NCBI GenBank assembly: GCA_949935795.1
Contig: CATLFX010000002.1
Span: forward strand, 1-64,000
Direction: 5' to 3'
Source: an uncultured Oscillospiraceae bacterium
GTDB lineage: Bacteria; Bacillota; Clostridia; Oscillospirales; Oscillospiraceae
DNA length: 64,000 bases
Shown here: positions 1-6,213 of the stretch, piece by piece
How the letters are laid out: each line of letters starts with the position of its first letter
How positions within the stretch are numbered: the first letter of the stretch is position 1
Notes under the pieces: generated by a model
The model's database searches: none
The model's input: only the letters and a program-made list of their open reading frames with translations
Told to the model about the DNA's origin: nothing
Translations under genes and position numbers: made by a program

Positions 1-297
1 GATATGGCACGTTGGAATAAATCCTTTTCCACAATTTTGACACTTTAGTTCTTCTGCCACTCCTATTCCCCCTTTGCCCTTAATTATACTCTTGGGGAAT
101 AGGTGCGCTATTATTTGACGCTTACGGCTGTCTGCGCTGTCTATCAGTGCATCGATGTGCTGTTGCAGTAGATCCACCAGGCAGATAGCACGGTCCCCGG
201 ACTCACTGGGGTCGTATGTCACAGCGCTGGTGATTGCGTCATCAAGGCACTTTACAATAGCCTGGATTTTGGACAGTTCAAGCGATAAATCGTTCAT
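1..297 (-). CDS. Partial hypothetical protein with Cys pair (mobile element)
   Basis: This gene runs off the left edge, so only its first 99 residues are visible. The start is ATG at 297, with an AAGGAGAG ribosome binding site six bases upstream. The first 60-70 residues look helical and acidic; the last visible stretch has Cys86, Cys89 and Cys97 around CQNCGKGF, which resembles the first half of a zinc ribbon. I do not recognise the family. It points the same way as most genes of the element and is followed (leftward of the next gene) by a stem-loop region. A zinc-binding regulatory or accessory protein is only a guess. Confidence 0.6.
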   Translation of the reverse strand, partial: MNDLSLELSKIQAIVKCLDDAITSAVTYDPSESGDRAICLVDLLQQHIDALIDSADSRKRQIIAHLFPKSIIKGKGGIGVAEELKCQNCGKGFIPTCHI

Positions 298-400
298 GTA
301 AATCTCTCCTTGATTTTCGAGCGGGAGGCCGGTATAATAACCTTGTTCACCGGCCCCCCTGGATTTCCTCACCGGGGGTAGCTGATTCCCGGATGTGGCT

Positions 401-433
401 CCATACCCTTGTCTTGGCAGGCTGGGGGTATGG
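401..433 (-). terminator. Stem-loop between two leftward genes
   Basis: CCATACCC (401-408) pairs with GGGTATGG (426-433) downstream of the leftward gene ending at 442. There is no clear T-run after it on the minus strand, so it may be a weak terminator or an mRNA-stabilising hairpin. Confidence 0.35.
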
Positions 434-441
434 GGCCTTTC

Positions 442-717
442 TCATGCGATAGTAAAGCGGCGGGAAGTGCTGGCCTTGCAGAACTGGCCATACACGTCCG
501 GGAGAGCTGCTTTCAGGGCCTTGCTGTCCAGGCGGCTGCTGATGATCTCCTTCCAGCGCAGGATGAAGTTCTTGGTCTTGAGCTCATCCACGCCCTTCTC
601 CTCCAAGTCCGCCTTGAGCTCGGCCCGGATGGCGTCGGCCTGGGCCTCAAGCTCTTTCTGCTGGACCTCGATGGCCTGGAGCTTCTTCACACGGTTCTCA
701 ATCATTTTCTCTGTCAT
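442..717 (-). CDS. Small coiled-coil mobile-element protein
   Basis: The 91-residue protein starts at ATG 717, chosen because an AGGAGGT site lies just upstream; a longer in-frame reading to 840 has no such site and an unlikely composition. Residues ~5-45 are a charged coiled coil rich in Glu, Lys and Gln. The C-terminus has the pattern RLDSKAL...P..Y..F.K.STSRRF, which I associate with small phage and integrative-element proteins of the Gp157/nuclease-inhibitor-like kind, though the exact family is uncertain. It is transcribed from a promoter near 956-983 through a leader of over 200 bases. Function unknown; a DNA-metabolism accessory role is possible. Confidence 0.6.
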   Translation of the reverse strand: MTEKMIENRVKKLQAIEVQQKELEAQADAIRAELKADLEEKGVDELKTKNFILRWKEIISSRLDSKALKAALPDVYGQFCKASTSRRFTIA

Positions 718-955
718 GGTGTGTACCTCCTGTTTTGTAGGGCCGGGGGCGTGAGTCCCTTTCGCGTCCTGCCTACTCGGGGAATGCGTTTCCCCGGCCC
801 TGTTCAATTTGTGGGACTTCACTGGCGGCGGGAGGCTCATTTCACTTTTCGTGCGCCTCTCCGGGTCGACTTACCGAATCCTTTCCCGCTCTTATGTGGT
901 GTTCTTGCTGTTACCCGTCCACCTTCGCCGGTGCTGTTCCCTCCTGACATTATCT
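718..955 (-). other. Untranslated leader, no gene seen
   Basis: This stretch lies between the leftward promoter at 956-983 and the gene starting at 717. I see no convincing ORF with a ribosome binding site on either strand. It probably is the 5' leader of the leftward transcript. Confidence 0.4.
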
Positions 956-1070
956 ATTATATCACGTTATCGCTATAAATCAATTGGCAAACTGTATAAT
1001 GTTATCGTTATTTTATTGTTGATTTTGTATATTGCTAACGCTATACAATAGCGGTATAATGTTAGCATAC
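956..1070. promoter_or_regulatory. Divergent promoters with repeated operator-like elements
   Basis: Rightward promoter: TTGCTA (1032-1037), 17-bp spacer, TATAAT (1055-1060), reading into the double-RHH gene at 1123. Leftward promoter: TTGATT (read on the minus strand, 978-983), 16-bp spacer, TATAAT (956-961). The region carries variants of GTTATCG/GTTAGC: CGTTATCGCTATA (964-976), TGTTATCGTTATT (1000-1012), and a dyad GCTAAC (1034-1039)/GTTAGC (1061-1066) framing the rightward promoter, plus CGCTA (1039-1043)/TAGCG (1049-1053). The spacing suggests a multi-site operator, plausibly for the RHH protein itself. Confidence 0.65.
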
Positions 1071-1122
1071 TGGAGAAGGTGCCGCCATTCTGGGCGGCTC
1101 CCCCGGAAAGGAGAAAATCAAT

Positions 1123-1542
1123 ATGGCAGTATCGAAAGCGCAGATAAAGGCAACCGCAAAATATGAGGCCAAAACATACGACAAAACCTTGATACGGCTC
1201 CCCAAAGGCCGCCTTGATGAAATCAGGGCGCACATAGAGCCCGCCGGGGAATCCCTCAACGGCTTCATAGGCCGGGCGATCCTGGAGACGATGGAGCGGG
1301 ACGGCGGCGGGACGGCCTCAGAAACCGCACAGAATGGCCCAGAATCGACGCAAGGGGGCGGAGTGGTATCTTTACCCTCTGAAACGCTGGAAATCGCTCA
1401 GAGGGCCGCAGAGGCCGTTGGAGAAGCCGTCCCGGACTTTGTGCGGCGGGCGGTGGAAACACAGGCGCAGCGAGATCAATCATCTCTGAGGTTGGGGATC
1501 AACCCGACCATGGGAAACAAGCTGGAAGCAAATCAAGAATGA
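1123..1542 (+). CDS. Tandem ribbon-helix-helix (Arc-like) DNA-binding protein
   Basis: A 139-residue protein with an AAAGGAG site before ATG 1123. The N-terminal half (residues ~15-65) fits the Arc-like pattern common in gut Firmicutes mobile elements: a basic start (MAVSKAQIKA), a beta strand (TLIRLPKG), then two helices containing GESLNGFIGRAI. Residues ~83-120 repeat the same layout (VVSLPSETLEIA, then VGEAVPDFVRRAVET), so the protein appears to hold two RHH folds in one chain; an RHH dimer is the normal DNA-binding unit. A terminator follows directly. Its own promoter is full of inverted repeats, so autoregulation and control of the divergent leftward gene are likely but inferred. Confidence 0.75.
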   Translation: MAVSKAQIKATAKYEAKTYDKTLIRLPKGRLDEIRAHIEPAGESLNGFIGRAILETMERDGGGTASETAQNGPESTQGGGVVSLPSETLEIAQRAAEAVGEAVPDFVRRAVETQAQRDQSSLRLGINPTMGNKLEANQE

Positions 1543-1547
1543 CAATA

Positions 1548-1586
1548 AAAATGCCTGTCTCGCTCAAACGGCAAGACAGGCATTTT
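1548..1586. terminator. Bidirectional intrinsic terminator
   Basis: A perfect 13-bp stem, AAAATGCCTGTCT (1548-1560) with AGACAGGCATTTT (1574-1586), with an A-run before and a T-run after. It closes the RHH transcription unit. Confidence 0.85.
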
Positions 1587-1619
1587 GGCTGTAGATTATT
1601 TTTAGGGGCGATAGTCACC

Positions 1620-1796
1620 ATGGTACATGATATAAACAAGGCGAAAGCGATTCTAAAAATTCTTAAAGAGGAGTATGGGATCACAACCGAAAAAGAACTC
1701 GACGAGGCCATAAAAAAGCAGGGATTCATTGATGTTACGCCATTTGTTGCTCCACCGCCGTCAACTTCGCAACCACCTTCCCATTCCGAACAATGA
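1620..1796 (+). CDS. Small hypothetical protein (integrative-element type)
   Basis: A 58-residue ORF starting at ATG 1620, with only a weak AGGGGCG site upstream. The protein starts MVHDINKAKAILKILKEEYG, with a helical charged core and a proline/serine tail. I recall similar short proteins of unknown function in Clostridia integrative elements. It starts 34 bases after a strong terminator, so it would need its own promoter or read-through, and its last 62 bases overlap the 3' end of the convergent gene at 1735-2094. Function unknown; the overlap and weak start lower confidence that it is expressed. Confidence 0.5.
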   Translation: MVHDINKAKAILKILKEEYGITTEKELDEAIKKQGFIDVTPFVAPPPSTSQPPSHSEQ

Positions 1797-2094
1797 GAAT
1801 ATCCTGAATCTGCGCCATTTCAACGTATTTATCTGGATCTGCTTCCAGCTCTGGTACAGTTATCATTTTCATGCTGTTGCGTCCTCGCTGTGGAATTTTG
1901 CCGGTTTCCGCACAGAACGCTAAATAATCATCCACAGCTTTGTGAAACTCATCTTTCAGGCTCTGGGCGTTCTCCGCATGGAAATCCACCAAATCACTGA
2001 TTCCCAGGATCTTCCCATAGAAAATACGATCCTCAGCGGAATATTCTGGCCTTGCCGTGTATCCCTTGTAGTGAAGTAAGCCACCGTTTTCCAT
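1735..2094 (-). CDS. HicB-like domain with Phd/YefM-like C-terminal segment
   Basis: 119 residues; start ATG 2094, four bases after the stop of hicB and preceded by GGGAGG inside it, so the two are coupled. Residues ~1-70 (starting MENGGLLHYKGYTA and including EYSAEDRIFYGKILG) match short HicB antitoxins, with the usual DDYLAFC end. Residues ~75-119 (MKMITVPELEADPDKY, then DILIVRNGKVVAKL) resemble the N-terminal DNA-binding part of Phd/YefM antitoxins. No toxin gene lies directly downstream. It may be a second antitoxin or operator-binding partner of the HicAB pair; the hybrid arrangement is inferred from sequence pattern only. The 3' end overlaps a convergent small gene. Confidence 0.7.
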   Translation of the reverse strand: MENGGLLHYKGYTARPEYSAEDRIFYGKILGISDLVDFHAENAQSLKDEFHKAVDDYLAFCAETGKIPQRGRNSMKMITVPELEADPDKYVEMAQIQDILIVRNGKVVAKLTAVEQQMA

Positions 2095-2098
2095 GTCG

Positions 2099-2536
2099 CT
2101 ATAGAGCCTCCCGCGCTGTCCGACTGGCCGGGCGAATGCCAACGGTGTCAAGTATAGCTTCTTCCAACAGCTTTGAGCAATTCAGCCCCTTTTCCTGGGC
2201 CAGCTCCCGCACCCAAGCGGGGATGGTCACGTTCGTCTTCACCCGCCGGTTGTCCAGCTCGTCCCGGACCAGACTCGGGAATACCGTGACCGGGCACACC
2301 AAGTACCCCGCTGCCGTTTCGGGATCCACCTCAAGAGTGACAGAGGGGGCCGGAACCGGGTCCCCGTCTTGCTCCATCCCGTAGAGGTGGAGTCCTAAGG
2401 CGTCCTGGGCGTTTTTCTGGGCCTCGCTCAACGTGTCTCCGTAGCTGGTGCATCCAGGAAGGTCAGGAAAATACACGCTGAACGCGCCGCTCCCTGCTGG
2501 TTCAAATACGCCCTGATAAGTGATTTGACGCAACAT
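2099..2536 (-). CDS. hicB: HicB family antitoxin
   Basis: 145 residues from ATG 2536 (AAGGAGG lies 11 bases upstream; an in-frame TTG at 2545 is too close to that site). The N-terminal HicB fold is clear: GAFSVYFPDLPGC, then GDTLSEAQKNAQDAL. A C-terminal RHH-like DNA-binding region follows (KTNVTIPAWVRELA, LEEAILDTVG). HicB antitoxins mask HicA and repress their own operon. It lies 36 bases after hicA in the usual toxin-first order, and is itself followed by a second HicB-like gene. Probably stabilises the mobile element or acts in phage defence. Confidence 0.9.
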   Translation of the reverse strand: MLRQITYQGVFEPAGSGAFSVYFPDLPGCTSYGDTLSEAQKNAQDALGLHLYGMEQDGDPVPAPSVTLEVDPETAAGYLVCPVTVFPSLVRDELDNRRVKTNVTIPAWVRELAQEKGLNCSKLLEEAILDTVGIRPASRTAREAL

Positions 2537-2572
2537 ATTGCTCAACGCCTCCTTTTTGTTCTTAGGCGGGTC

Positions 2573-2761
2573 CTATTTAAGCCCCGCCTGTCGCATAATG
2601 CTGTTTAGTGTGCCCTTTGGAATATCGCCGCCGTGGGAAGCGACAGTCACCTTTCCCGGCTTCGTAGGGTGCCGCAATTGGATGTGGGAGCCTTTGGTCC
2701 TGTTCTCCACTTCGGTCCACCCATCATCATGCAGTATCTTGAGCACCTCTCTGACAGTCAT
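2573..2761 (-). CDS. hicA: HicA family mRNA interferase toxin
   Basis: 62 residues, the normal HicA size. The ATG at 2761 is preferred over a GTG at 2770 because AGAAGG sits eight bases before it. The double-stranded RNA-binding-like HicA fold is recognisable: VREVLKILHDDGW, GSHIQLRHP with the catalytic His26, and VTVASHGGDIPKGTL. HicA cleaves mRNA independently of or during translation and is neutralised by HicB. It is the first gene of a three-gene unit under a near-perfect promoter. Confidence 0.93.
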   Translation of the reverse strand: MTVREVLKILHDDGWTEVENRTKGSHIQLRHPTKPGKVTVASHGGDIPKGTLNSIMRQAGLK

Positions 2762-2785
2762 CGGGCACACCTTCTTTCTGGTTTT

Positions 2786-2814
2786 ATTATACTCCTATTT
2801 TATGCGTATGTCAA
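2786..2814 (-). promoter_or_regulatory. Consensus promoter of the hicAB operon
   Basis: Read on the minus strand: TTGACA (2809-2814), 17-bp spacer, TATAAT (2786-2791). Both hexamers match the sigma-A consensus exactly. Confidence 0.88.
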
Positions 2815-2842
2815 CAAAAGCACACATATGTTTTTCTGGTTT

Positions 2843-2982
2843 GGTTATGGTTTAGGTTACGGTTACGGTATGGTTACGGTTATAGGCGGATTTTCCACAG
2901 ATTTTCCATGGGACAATCCCATGGACCGTCCTATGGATTGTCCGCTGGACTGTCCACCGGATATTCCAGTGGACAGCAAAAC
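2843..2982. repeat. Two short-repeat arrays upstream of hicA
   Basis: First array: GGTTAY copies at 2843, 2855, 2861, 2872 and 2878. Second array: 12-bp units beginning at 2911, 2923, 2935, 2947 and 2959 with pattern GGAYNNTCCNNN, plus a degenerate sixth at 2971. The two lie side by side in a 257-base stretch with no clear gene. Such low-complexity arrays are found inside or beside phage and integrative-element replication genes and origins; that role is an inference here. Confidence 0.75.
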
Positions 2983-3008
2983 CGGGGCAAGGATGGCCCC
3001 GCCCCGGT
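2981..3008 (-). terminator. GC-rich stem-loop after leftward gene
   Basis: ACCGGGGC (2981-2988) pairs with GCCCCGGT (3001-3008), and on the minus strand is followed by TTTTGCTG. It lies just past the stop of the gene ending at 3019. Confidence 0.5.
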
Positions 3009-3018
3009 TCGTTACTGT

Positions 3019-3243
3019 TTATCTCTCCCGGCGTTCCCGCTTCTCGATCATGCGTTGCCGCGCATCCTCAGCGGAGCCATTCTCAGCATCAAGGCCCATG
3101 CGCTGCAACATCCGCAAGCGGGCCGCTTCCGCGCCCTCTTGCCGGCCGGTCAAATGCTGGTGTGCTTCCGCCACTGTCGTATATTCGCCCGCTCGCAGCG
3201 GTGTATATGGCCGGCTGTCATGGTGAAACGCTCTTTTTTTCAT
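3019..3243 (-). CDS. Small basic hypothetical protein
   Basis: 74 residues from ATG 3243, chosen because a GGGGG purine-rich site lies upstream; an upstream in-frame extension to 3390 would overlap the preceding gene. The protein (starting MKKRAFHHDSRPYTPLRAGEY) is charged and helical, ending in a run of Arg and Glu. I do not recognise a family. It lies 130 bases after the metallopeptidase gene, the last of the leftward run. After its TAA stop the frame stays open for about 50 codons across the hairpin and repeat array, so the gene may once have been longer. Confidence 0.5.
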   Translation of the reverse strand: MKKRAFHHDSRPYTPLRAGEYTTVAEAHQHLTGRQEGAEAARLRMLQRMGLDAENGSAEDARQRMIEKRERRER

Positions 3244-3373
3244 CCTATCACCCCCTCTATCTTCCATAGAATCGCGTAGTAGCGCCGGGAAGGTGTGTCT
3301 ATGGTTTTCCACGTATATTTTTATTGCCCACCTTCTAAACCGCCGTCTGTGGCCTTTCTGGGCCGTTCTGTAG

Positions 3374-3865
3374 TCAAGGACAATAGTCATTGACTACACG
3401 CCCACCAGTACACTGGTTGAATCGGGCAATCAGGCGGTCCAGCCGTTGGTGAAATTCCGTGTTGTGCTCTCCGCCGCCGAAAATATGGGTCAGCTCATGT
3501 AGGAAAACCATCTGAGCATATGCGGCCCCTTTGTCAATGGCCTCGCAGCTCACCCCGATAGCGTGGAGGCTGCCCCGGTCTGGTGTGGCGTCCACCCATG
3601 CGATCCCGTCAACGTCCTGCATTGGCGCCCCGCTGGTTGTCCGCAGGCTGGGTGGCTGATCCGTCTGCCGGTAGAGATACAGCGCCACCAACGGCATAGG
3701 CCGGATCACATCTTCCAACGCCTGGAACACAGGCAAAAGGAACTCCGCCGCTTTTACCCGCTCGACCGGATCACGGCACATAATCACACCCTGCTGTCTG
3801 ATCCAGCAGAGCACCCGCTGCCCATCGGCGCGGAGTTGGTGGAGGTCCACCCAATGGTCTGTCAT
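3374..3865 (-). CDS. Putative zinc metallopeptidase (HExxH) of the mobile element
   Basis: 163 residues. Residues ~122-150 contain FLHELTHIFGGGEHNTEFH: an HExxH zinc site followed by a conserved His about eight residues later, as in minimal SprT-like or gluzincin folds. The N-terminal part has no signal peptide or membrane segment, so it is cytoplasmic. It lies 15 bases after the preceding gene in the leftward run. In mobile elements such proteins often act on repressors (ImmA-type) or in DNA-protein crosslink repair (SprT-type), but the sequence does not decide between these. Confidence 0.65.
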   Translation of the reverse strand: MTDHWVDLHQLRADGQRVLCWIRQQGVIMCRDPVERVKAAEFLLPVFQALEDVIRPMPLVALYLYRQTDQPPSLRTTSGAPMQDVDGIAWVDATPDRGSLHAIGVSCEAIDKGAAYAQMVFLHELTHIFGGGEHNTEFHQRLDRLIARFNQCTGGRVVNDYCP

Positions 3866-3880
3866 ACCTGCCGCCCCTTT

Positions 3881-4156
3881 TTACGGTGTGACATTTCGCT
3901 TTACCAGGATTCCCTCCCGCCGCAGCTCTTCAATCTCTTCTGCGGTCAAAGCATATTTCCCGGCGGCACAGTCTCGCTTTAATGCCTCGGACATCTCCAC
4001 CAGTTCTTTCGCCAGCGCAGCGTATTCCGCTTTTGCCTCTGGTGTCTGGAGCTGTTCACCCCATGCGTCAAACTCCCGCTGGGCCTCTGCTGCTTCAGCG
4101 GCCATTGCTGCCAGTTCTTCAGGGATGAACAGCGGTGCAACTTCCCCGCCGCTCAT
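3881..4156 (-). CDS. Small acidic helical protein, unknown
   Basis: 91 residues, alanine- and glutamate-rich, predicted almost all helix (for example EELAAMAAEAAEAQREF and LTAEEIEELRREGI). No recognised domain. The start ATG 4156 overlaps the stop of the upstream gene by four bases (ATGA), showing translational coupling. It sits between a coiled-coil gene and the metallopeptidase gene in the leftward unit. Confidence 0.6.
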   Translation of the reverse strand: MSGGEVAPLFIPEELAAMAAEAAEAQREFDAWGEQLQTPEAKAEYAALAKELVEMSEALKRDCAAGKYALTAEEIEELRREGILVKRNVTP

Positions 4157-4653
4157 GACTGCTCACCGGGCCGCCCGGTTTTCCCGAGAAGGTTAAAAGC
4201 GCGTTGCTCGCCGTCAAGGTGCCGCCGGGCAAGTTCGCTATCACAAGAACTATTTCCAAGGGTGCTGGCCCGCAGCGCGGAAAGTTCCTTGTTTGCCGCC
4301 GCAAACAAGTCTCGGAGCTGCCCTTGGACTGTCACAGCATCCTGTAGTGCAGCCCGTGCGTCTCCCATGGCAGAATCAAAGGTATCGGTTTCACCTGATG
4401 TCGGCGCAAAAGTCCTCTCTTGGAGGCGGTCAAGCTCCTGCTGGGCCAGCTTGCGAACGACCTCCGGGCGGGCCATGTTCTGACTCTGGGTGGTCAGTGT
4501 GGCGGTCCGCTCATCGGATTGGGCACGATCTGCCGCAATCCGTGCGGCCACAGCTCGGGTAATATCTGCCGCCTGCTGTTTGCTGGCCCGGAATGCCGCC
4601 CAAAGGGTTTCATAGTCTGCGATTGCCTGTGTAAGCTGTTCAAAAATGCTCAT
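4153..4653 (-). CDS. Coiled-coil hypothetical protein
   Basis: 166 residues, nearly all helical, rich in Ala, Gln and Arg, with likely coiled coil over residues ~1-80 (for example LTQAIADYETLWAAF). I do not recognise the family. It starts seven bases after the ArpU-like gene stops and overlaps the next gene by four bases, so it belongs to one translationally coupled set. Confidence 0.6.
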   Translation of the reverse strand: MSIFEQLTQAIADYETLWAAFRASKQQAADITRAVAARIAADRAQSDERTATLTTQSQNMARPEVVRKLAQQELDRLQERTFAPTSGETDTFDSAMGDARAALQDAVTVQGQLRDLFAAANKELSALRASTLGNSSCDSELARRHLDGEQRAFNLLGKTGRPGEQS

Positions 4654-4659
4654 TTCCTG

Positions 4660-5166
4660 TCACTCCTGTTCTGTGTCGTTTTCCTGTACCTGTTCGAGCG
4701 GGACATATTTTGCCAGTTCATCCAGCGCCGCCCGGTGTAGCTTGAACGCCCTGCGCAGAAAGACATCTTGTCTGTCCCAAAACTGGGGATCATCCCCGAA
4801 AAGCCGTTCGACAGCATCTTCCCATTTCAAACCGTCAATGTAACGCAGCCGTAGGACTTCCCGCCGATCTGCCCATCCCCGGCCGCTGATTTTTCTTATT
4901 GCCGCCTCAATTTCCCGGCGGGAGGTAGTGGCCTCCTGTTGGACCTCCCGAGCCTCCTGTTCCAGTTCTTCCAGGCGGGAGAGGTCAGCGCCGATCCGAT
5001 CAGCGTCCACGCTGTTACCGTGTGGCATTCCGTCAAGATTTGTCGAGCGGGCAACGGTAATGCGCCCCCGCAACTCACCCGCTCGATCCCAAAGCCTGTT
5101 TGCGTCGCTCTGAAGCTCCTGATAGCGGCGCAGCCATTGTTTAAGTGCTTCGTGCTGGTTTTCCAT
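4660..5166 (-). CDS. ArpU/DUF1492-like sigma-70 region 4-type regulator
   Basis: 168 residues from ATG 5166, preceded by GAGGGGG. Residues ~1-95 form a coiled coil (KQWLRRYQELQSDANRLWD; LEELEQEAREVQQEA). Residues ~100-150 read REVLRLRYIDGLKWEDAVERLF and then RAFKLHRAALDELA, the layout of sigma-70 region 4-like phage late-gene regulators (ArpU, DUF1492, RinA group). Such proteins activate late or transfer genes by guiding RNA polymerase. Its presence favours a prophage-type element. Next to it are coupled small genes of unknown role. The family call is by pattern. Confidence 0.65.
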   Translation of the reverse strand: MENQHEALKQWLRRYQELQSDANRLWDRAGELRGRITVARSTNLDGMPHGNSVDADRIGADLSRLEELEQEAREVQQEATTSRREIEAAIRKISGRGWADRREVLRLRYIDGLKWEDAVERLFGDDPQFWDRQDVFLRRAFKLHRAALDELAKYVPLEQVQENDTEQE

Positions 5167-5257
5167 TGAAAGCGGCCCCCTCAGTGTGGTAGAATGGGAT
5201 CGTAGCATAATCGCCGTCGCTCCACCATCGGGGGCCGCTTGCATCGTCAGGCGGTCC

Positions 5258-5476
5258 CTATTTCTGTGCTCTCGCGCCGTCCTCAAACGCTTTCCGGCTG
5301 ATCCCGTTTTCGGTAGCTTCGATCCGGGCTTCCACTTCGTCAAGGCTCATCGGGCCGACGCTCCTGAAGCTGGGATCACTGGAAAAATCCAGCCAATAGC
5401 AGCCGTCAGCATCACGCCGCAGTTCCATATCCTGATCCTCGGCTCTGGTTGCAAGGTCAAATTCGTATTCAGTCAT
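5258..5476 (-). CDS. Small acidic hypothetical protein
   Basis: 72 residues from ATG 5476, with AAGGAG upstream. The protein is acidic, starting MTEYEFDLATRAEDQD, with a central SLDEVEARIEATENG. No family recognised. Its start codon overlaps a TGA (ATGACTGA) that would end the reading frame continuing from the DUF6291-like gene past that gene's present stop, which suggests the two were once translationally coupled. Confidence 0.55.
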   Translation of the reverse strand: MTEYEFDLATRAEDQDMELRRDADGCYWLDFSSDPSFRSVGPMSLDEVEARIEATENGISRKAFEDGARAQK

Positions 5477-5524
5477 TTGTTTGATCTCCTTTTGTGATTT
5501 TGTGCAAGGGGGATTTAGGGGGTT

Positions 5525-5569
5525 GCGCGGCCTGCGGGCCGCGCTTGCTCACCGCCCAAGGCGGTGAGC
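5525..5569. other. Two tandem strong hairpins
   Basis: GCGCGGCC (5525-5532)/GGCCGCGC (5537-5544) and GCTCACCGCC (5547-5556)/GGCGGTGAGC (5560-5569) form adjacent perfect stems with 3-4 base loops. They could end transcription of the DUF6291-like gene, or be a replication or transfer structure. Confidence 0.5.
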
Positions 5570-5638
5570 GTGTGTTTCTACTTCTGCTTCTGACTTCTTT
5601 TTCTAACTTCTTCTTCTGTTCCGTATGCCCCCATAAGG

Positions 5639-5660
5639 AACCATACGGAACCGTATGGTT
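5639..5660. repeat. Perfect inverted repeat at stop of DUF6291-like gene
   Basis: AACCATACGG (5639-5648), AA, CCGTATGGTT (5651-5660), ending next to the stop codon at 5661-5663. A further CCGTATG copy lies just to the left near 5620. Confidence 0.6.
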
Positions 5661-5924
5661 TTACTTCTTTTTCGGTCGACCACCATTTCCACCATTGGAA
5701 ACGCGCTGTATGTATCGGTTCCACGCCTCTTGCAAATCTGGAATAAATGCCGAAAATGCAACGTTTTCAATGGGTGACAAATCATTTGGCTTTTCACCTG
5801 TTTCAAGATAGTCCCAGCAGGCAAGTAAAACGTTAACGGCCGTCACGGGATTTAGCTGCCGGACAAGTTCTCGTCTTTCCAGCTTCATCTTAAACCAGCT
5901 TGGGTGTTTTTCTTTGATATCCAC
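5661..5924 (-). CDS. DUF6291-like replication-region protein, probably shortened
   Basis: 87 residues from GTG 5924, placed seven bases after GGAAGGGG; an ATG at 5945 is possible. The conserved block KHPSWFKMKLERREL, then TAVNVLLACWDYLETGEKP and NVAFSAFIPDLQEAW, matches what I know of DUF6291 proteins, found in phage and integrative-element replication regions. It ends GGRPKKK-stop. Beyond the TAA the same frame stays open for 63 codons with a Lys/Glu/Arg-rich tail like those of longer family members, ending in an overlap with the next start codon. The stop may therefore be a recent nonsense change. Biochemical role unknown. Confidence 0.65.
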   Translation of the reverse strand: MDIKEKHPSWFKMKLERRELVRQLNPVTAVNVLLACWDYLETGEKPNDLSPIENVAFSAFIPDLQEAWNRYIQRVSNGGNGGRPKKK

Positions 5925-5980
5925 ACATCTACCCCTTCCTATCATCTGTTATCCGTTTGGCTAACAGTGAGTCAAAAAAT

Positions 5981-6187
5981 TTAGCCCTCCTGGACTTGGG
6001 GTTGCCCGCTCGCATGGGCAAGGCTTTCTAGGTCCAACTGCTCAACCAGAATAGGAACATTCACCAAAAATCGGTTGCCGGATCGAATACCGGGGAGCCG
6101 TCCCTGCTTTTCCAGCAACCGCAAATGGTGTTCGCTCAGGATTCCGGTTGCCGCCGTTTGCCTAATTGTCAAAAACTTCTGCTCCAT
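5981..6187 (-). CDS. Excisionase-like helix-turn-helix protein
   Basis: 68 residues from ATG 6187 with a GGAGGTG site upstream. A MerR/Xis-type winged helix is visible: FLTIRQTAATGILSEHHLRL, then LPGIRSGNRFLVN. Proteins of this size and type direct excision of integrated elements or act as small regulators. It is divergent from the repressor-integrase unit across a 144-base operator region, the usual lysogeny-switch layout. Confidence 0.75.
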   Translation of the reverse strand: MEQKFLTIRQTAATGILSEHHLRLLEKQGRLPGIRSGNRFLVNVPILVEQLDLESLAHASGQPQVQEG

Positions 6188-6213
6188 AACTTTCACCTCC
6201 TGCAAAATTTCTC

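Noticed and set aside
115..127. TTTGACGCTTACG also found at 30552-30564
   Set aside because: A 13-base match is expected by chance several times in 64 kb, and flanks do not agree.
442..840. Longer form of the small coiled-coil gene starting at 840
   Set aside because: No ribosome site at 840; AGGAGGT before 717 gives a better start, and the extra residues have a non-coding composition.
2908..3279. Plus-strand frame across the 12-bp repeats
   Set aside because: No ribosome binding site, biased only by the repeats, and it overlaps the leftward gene at 3019.
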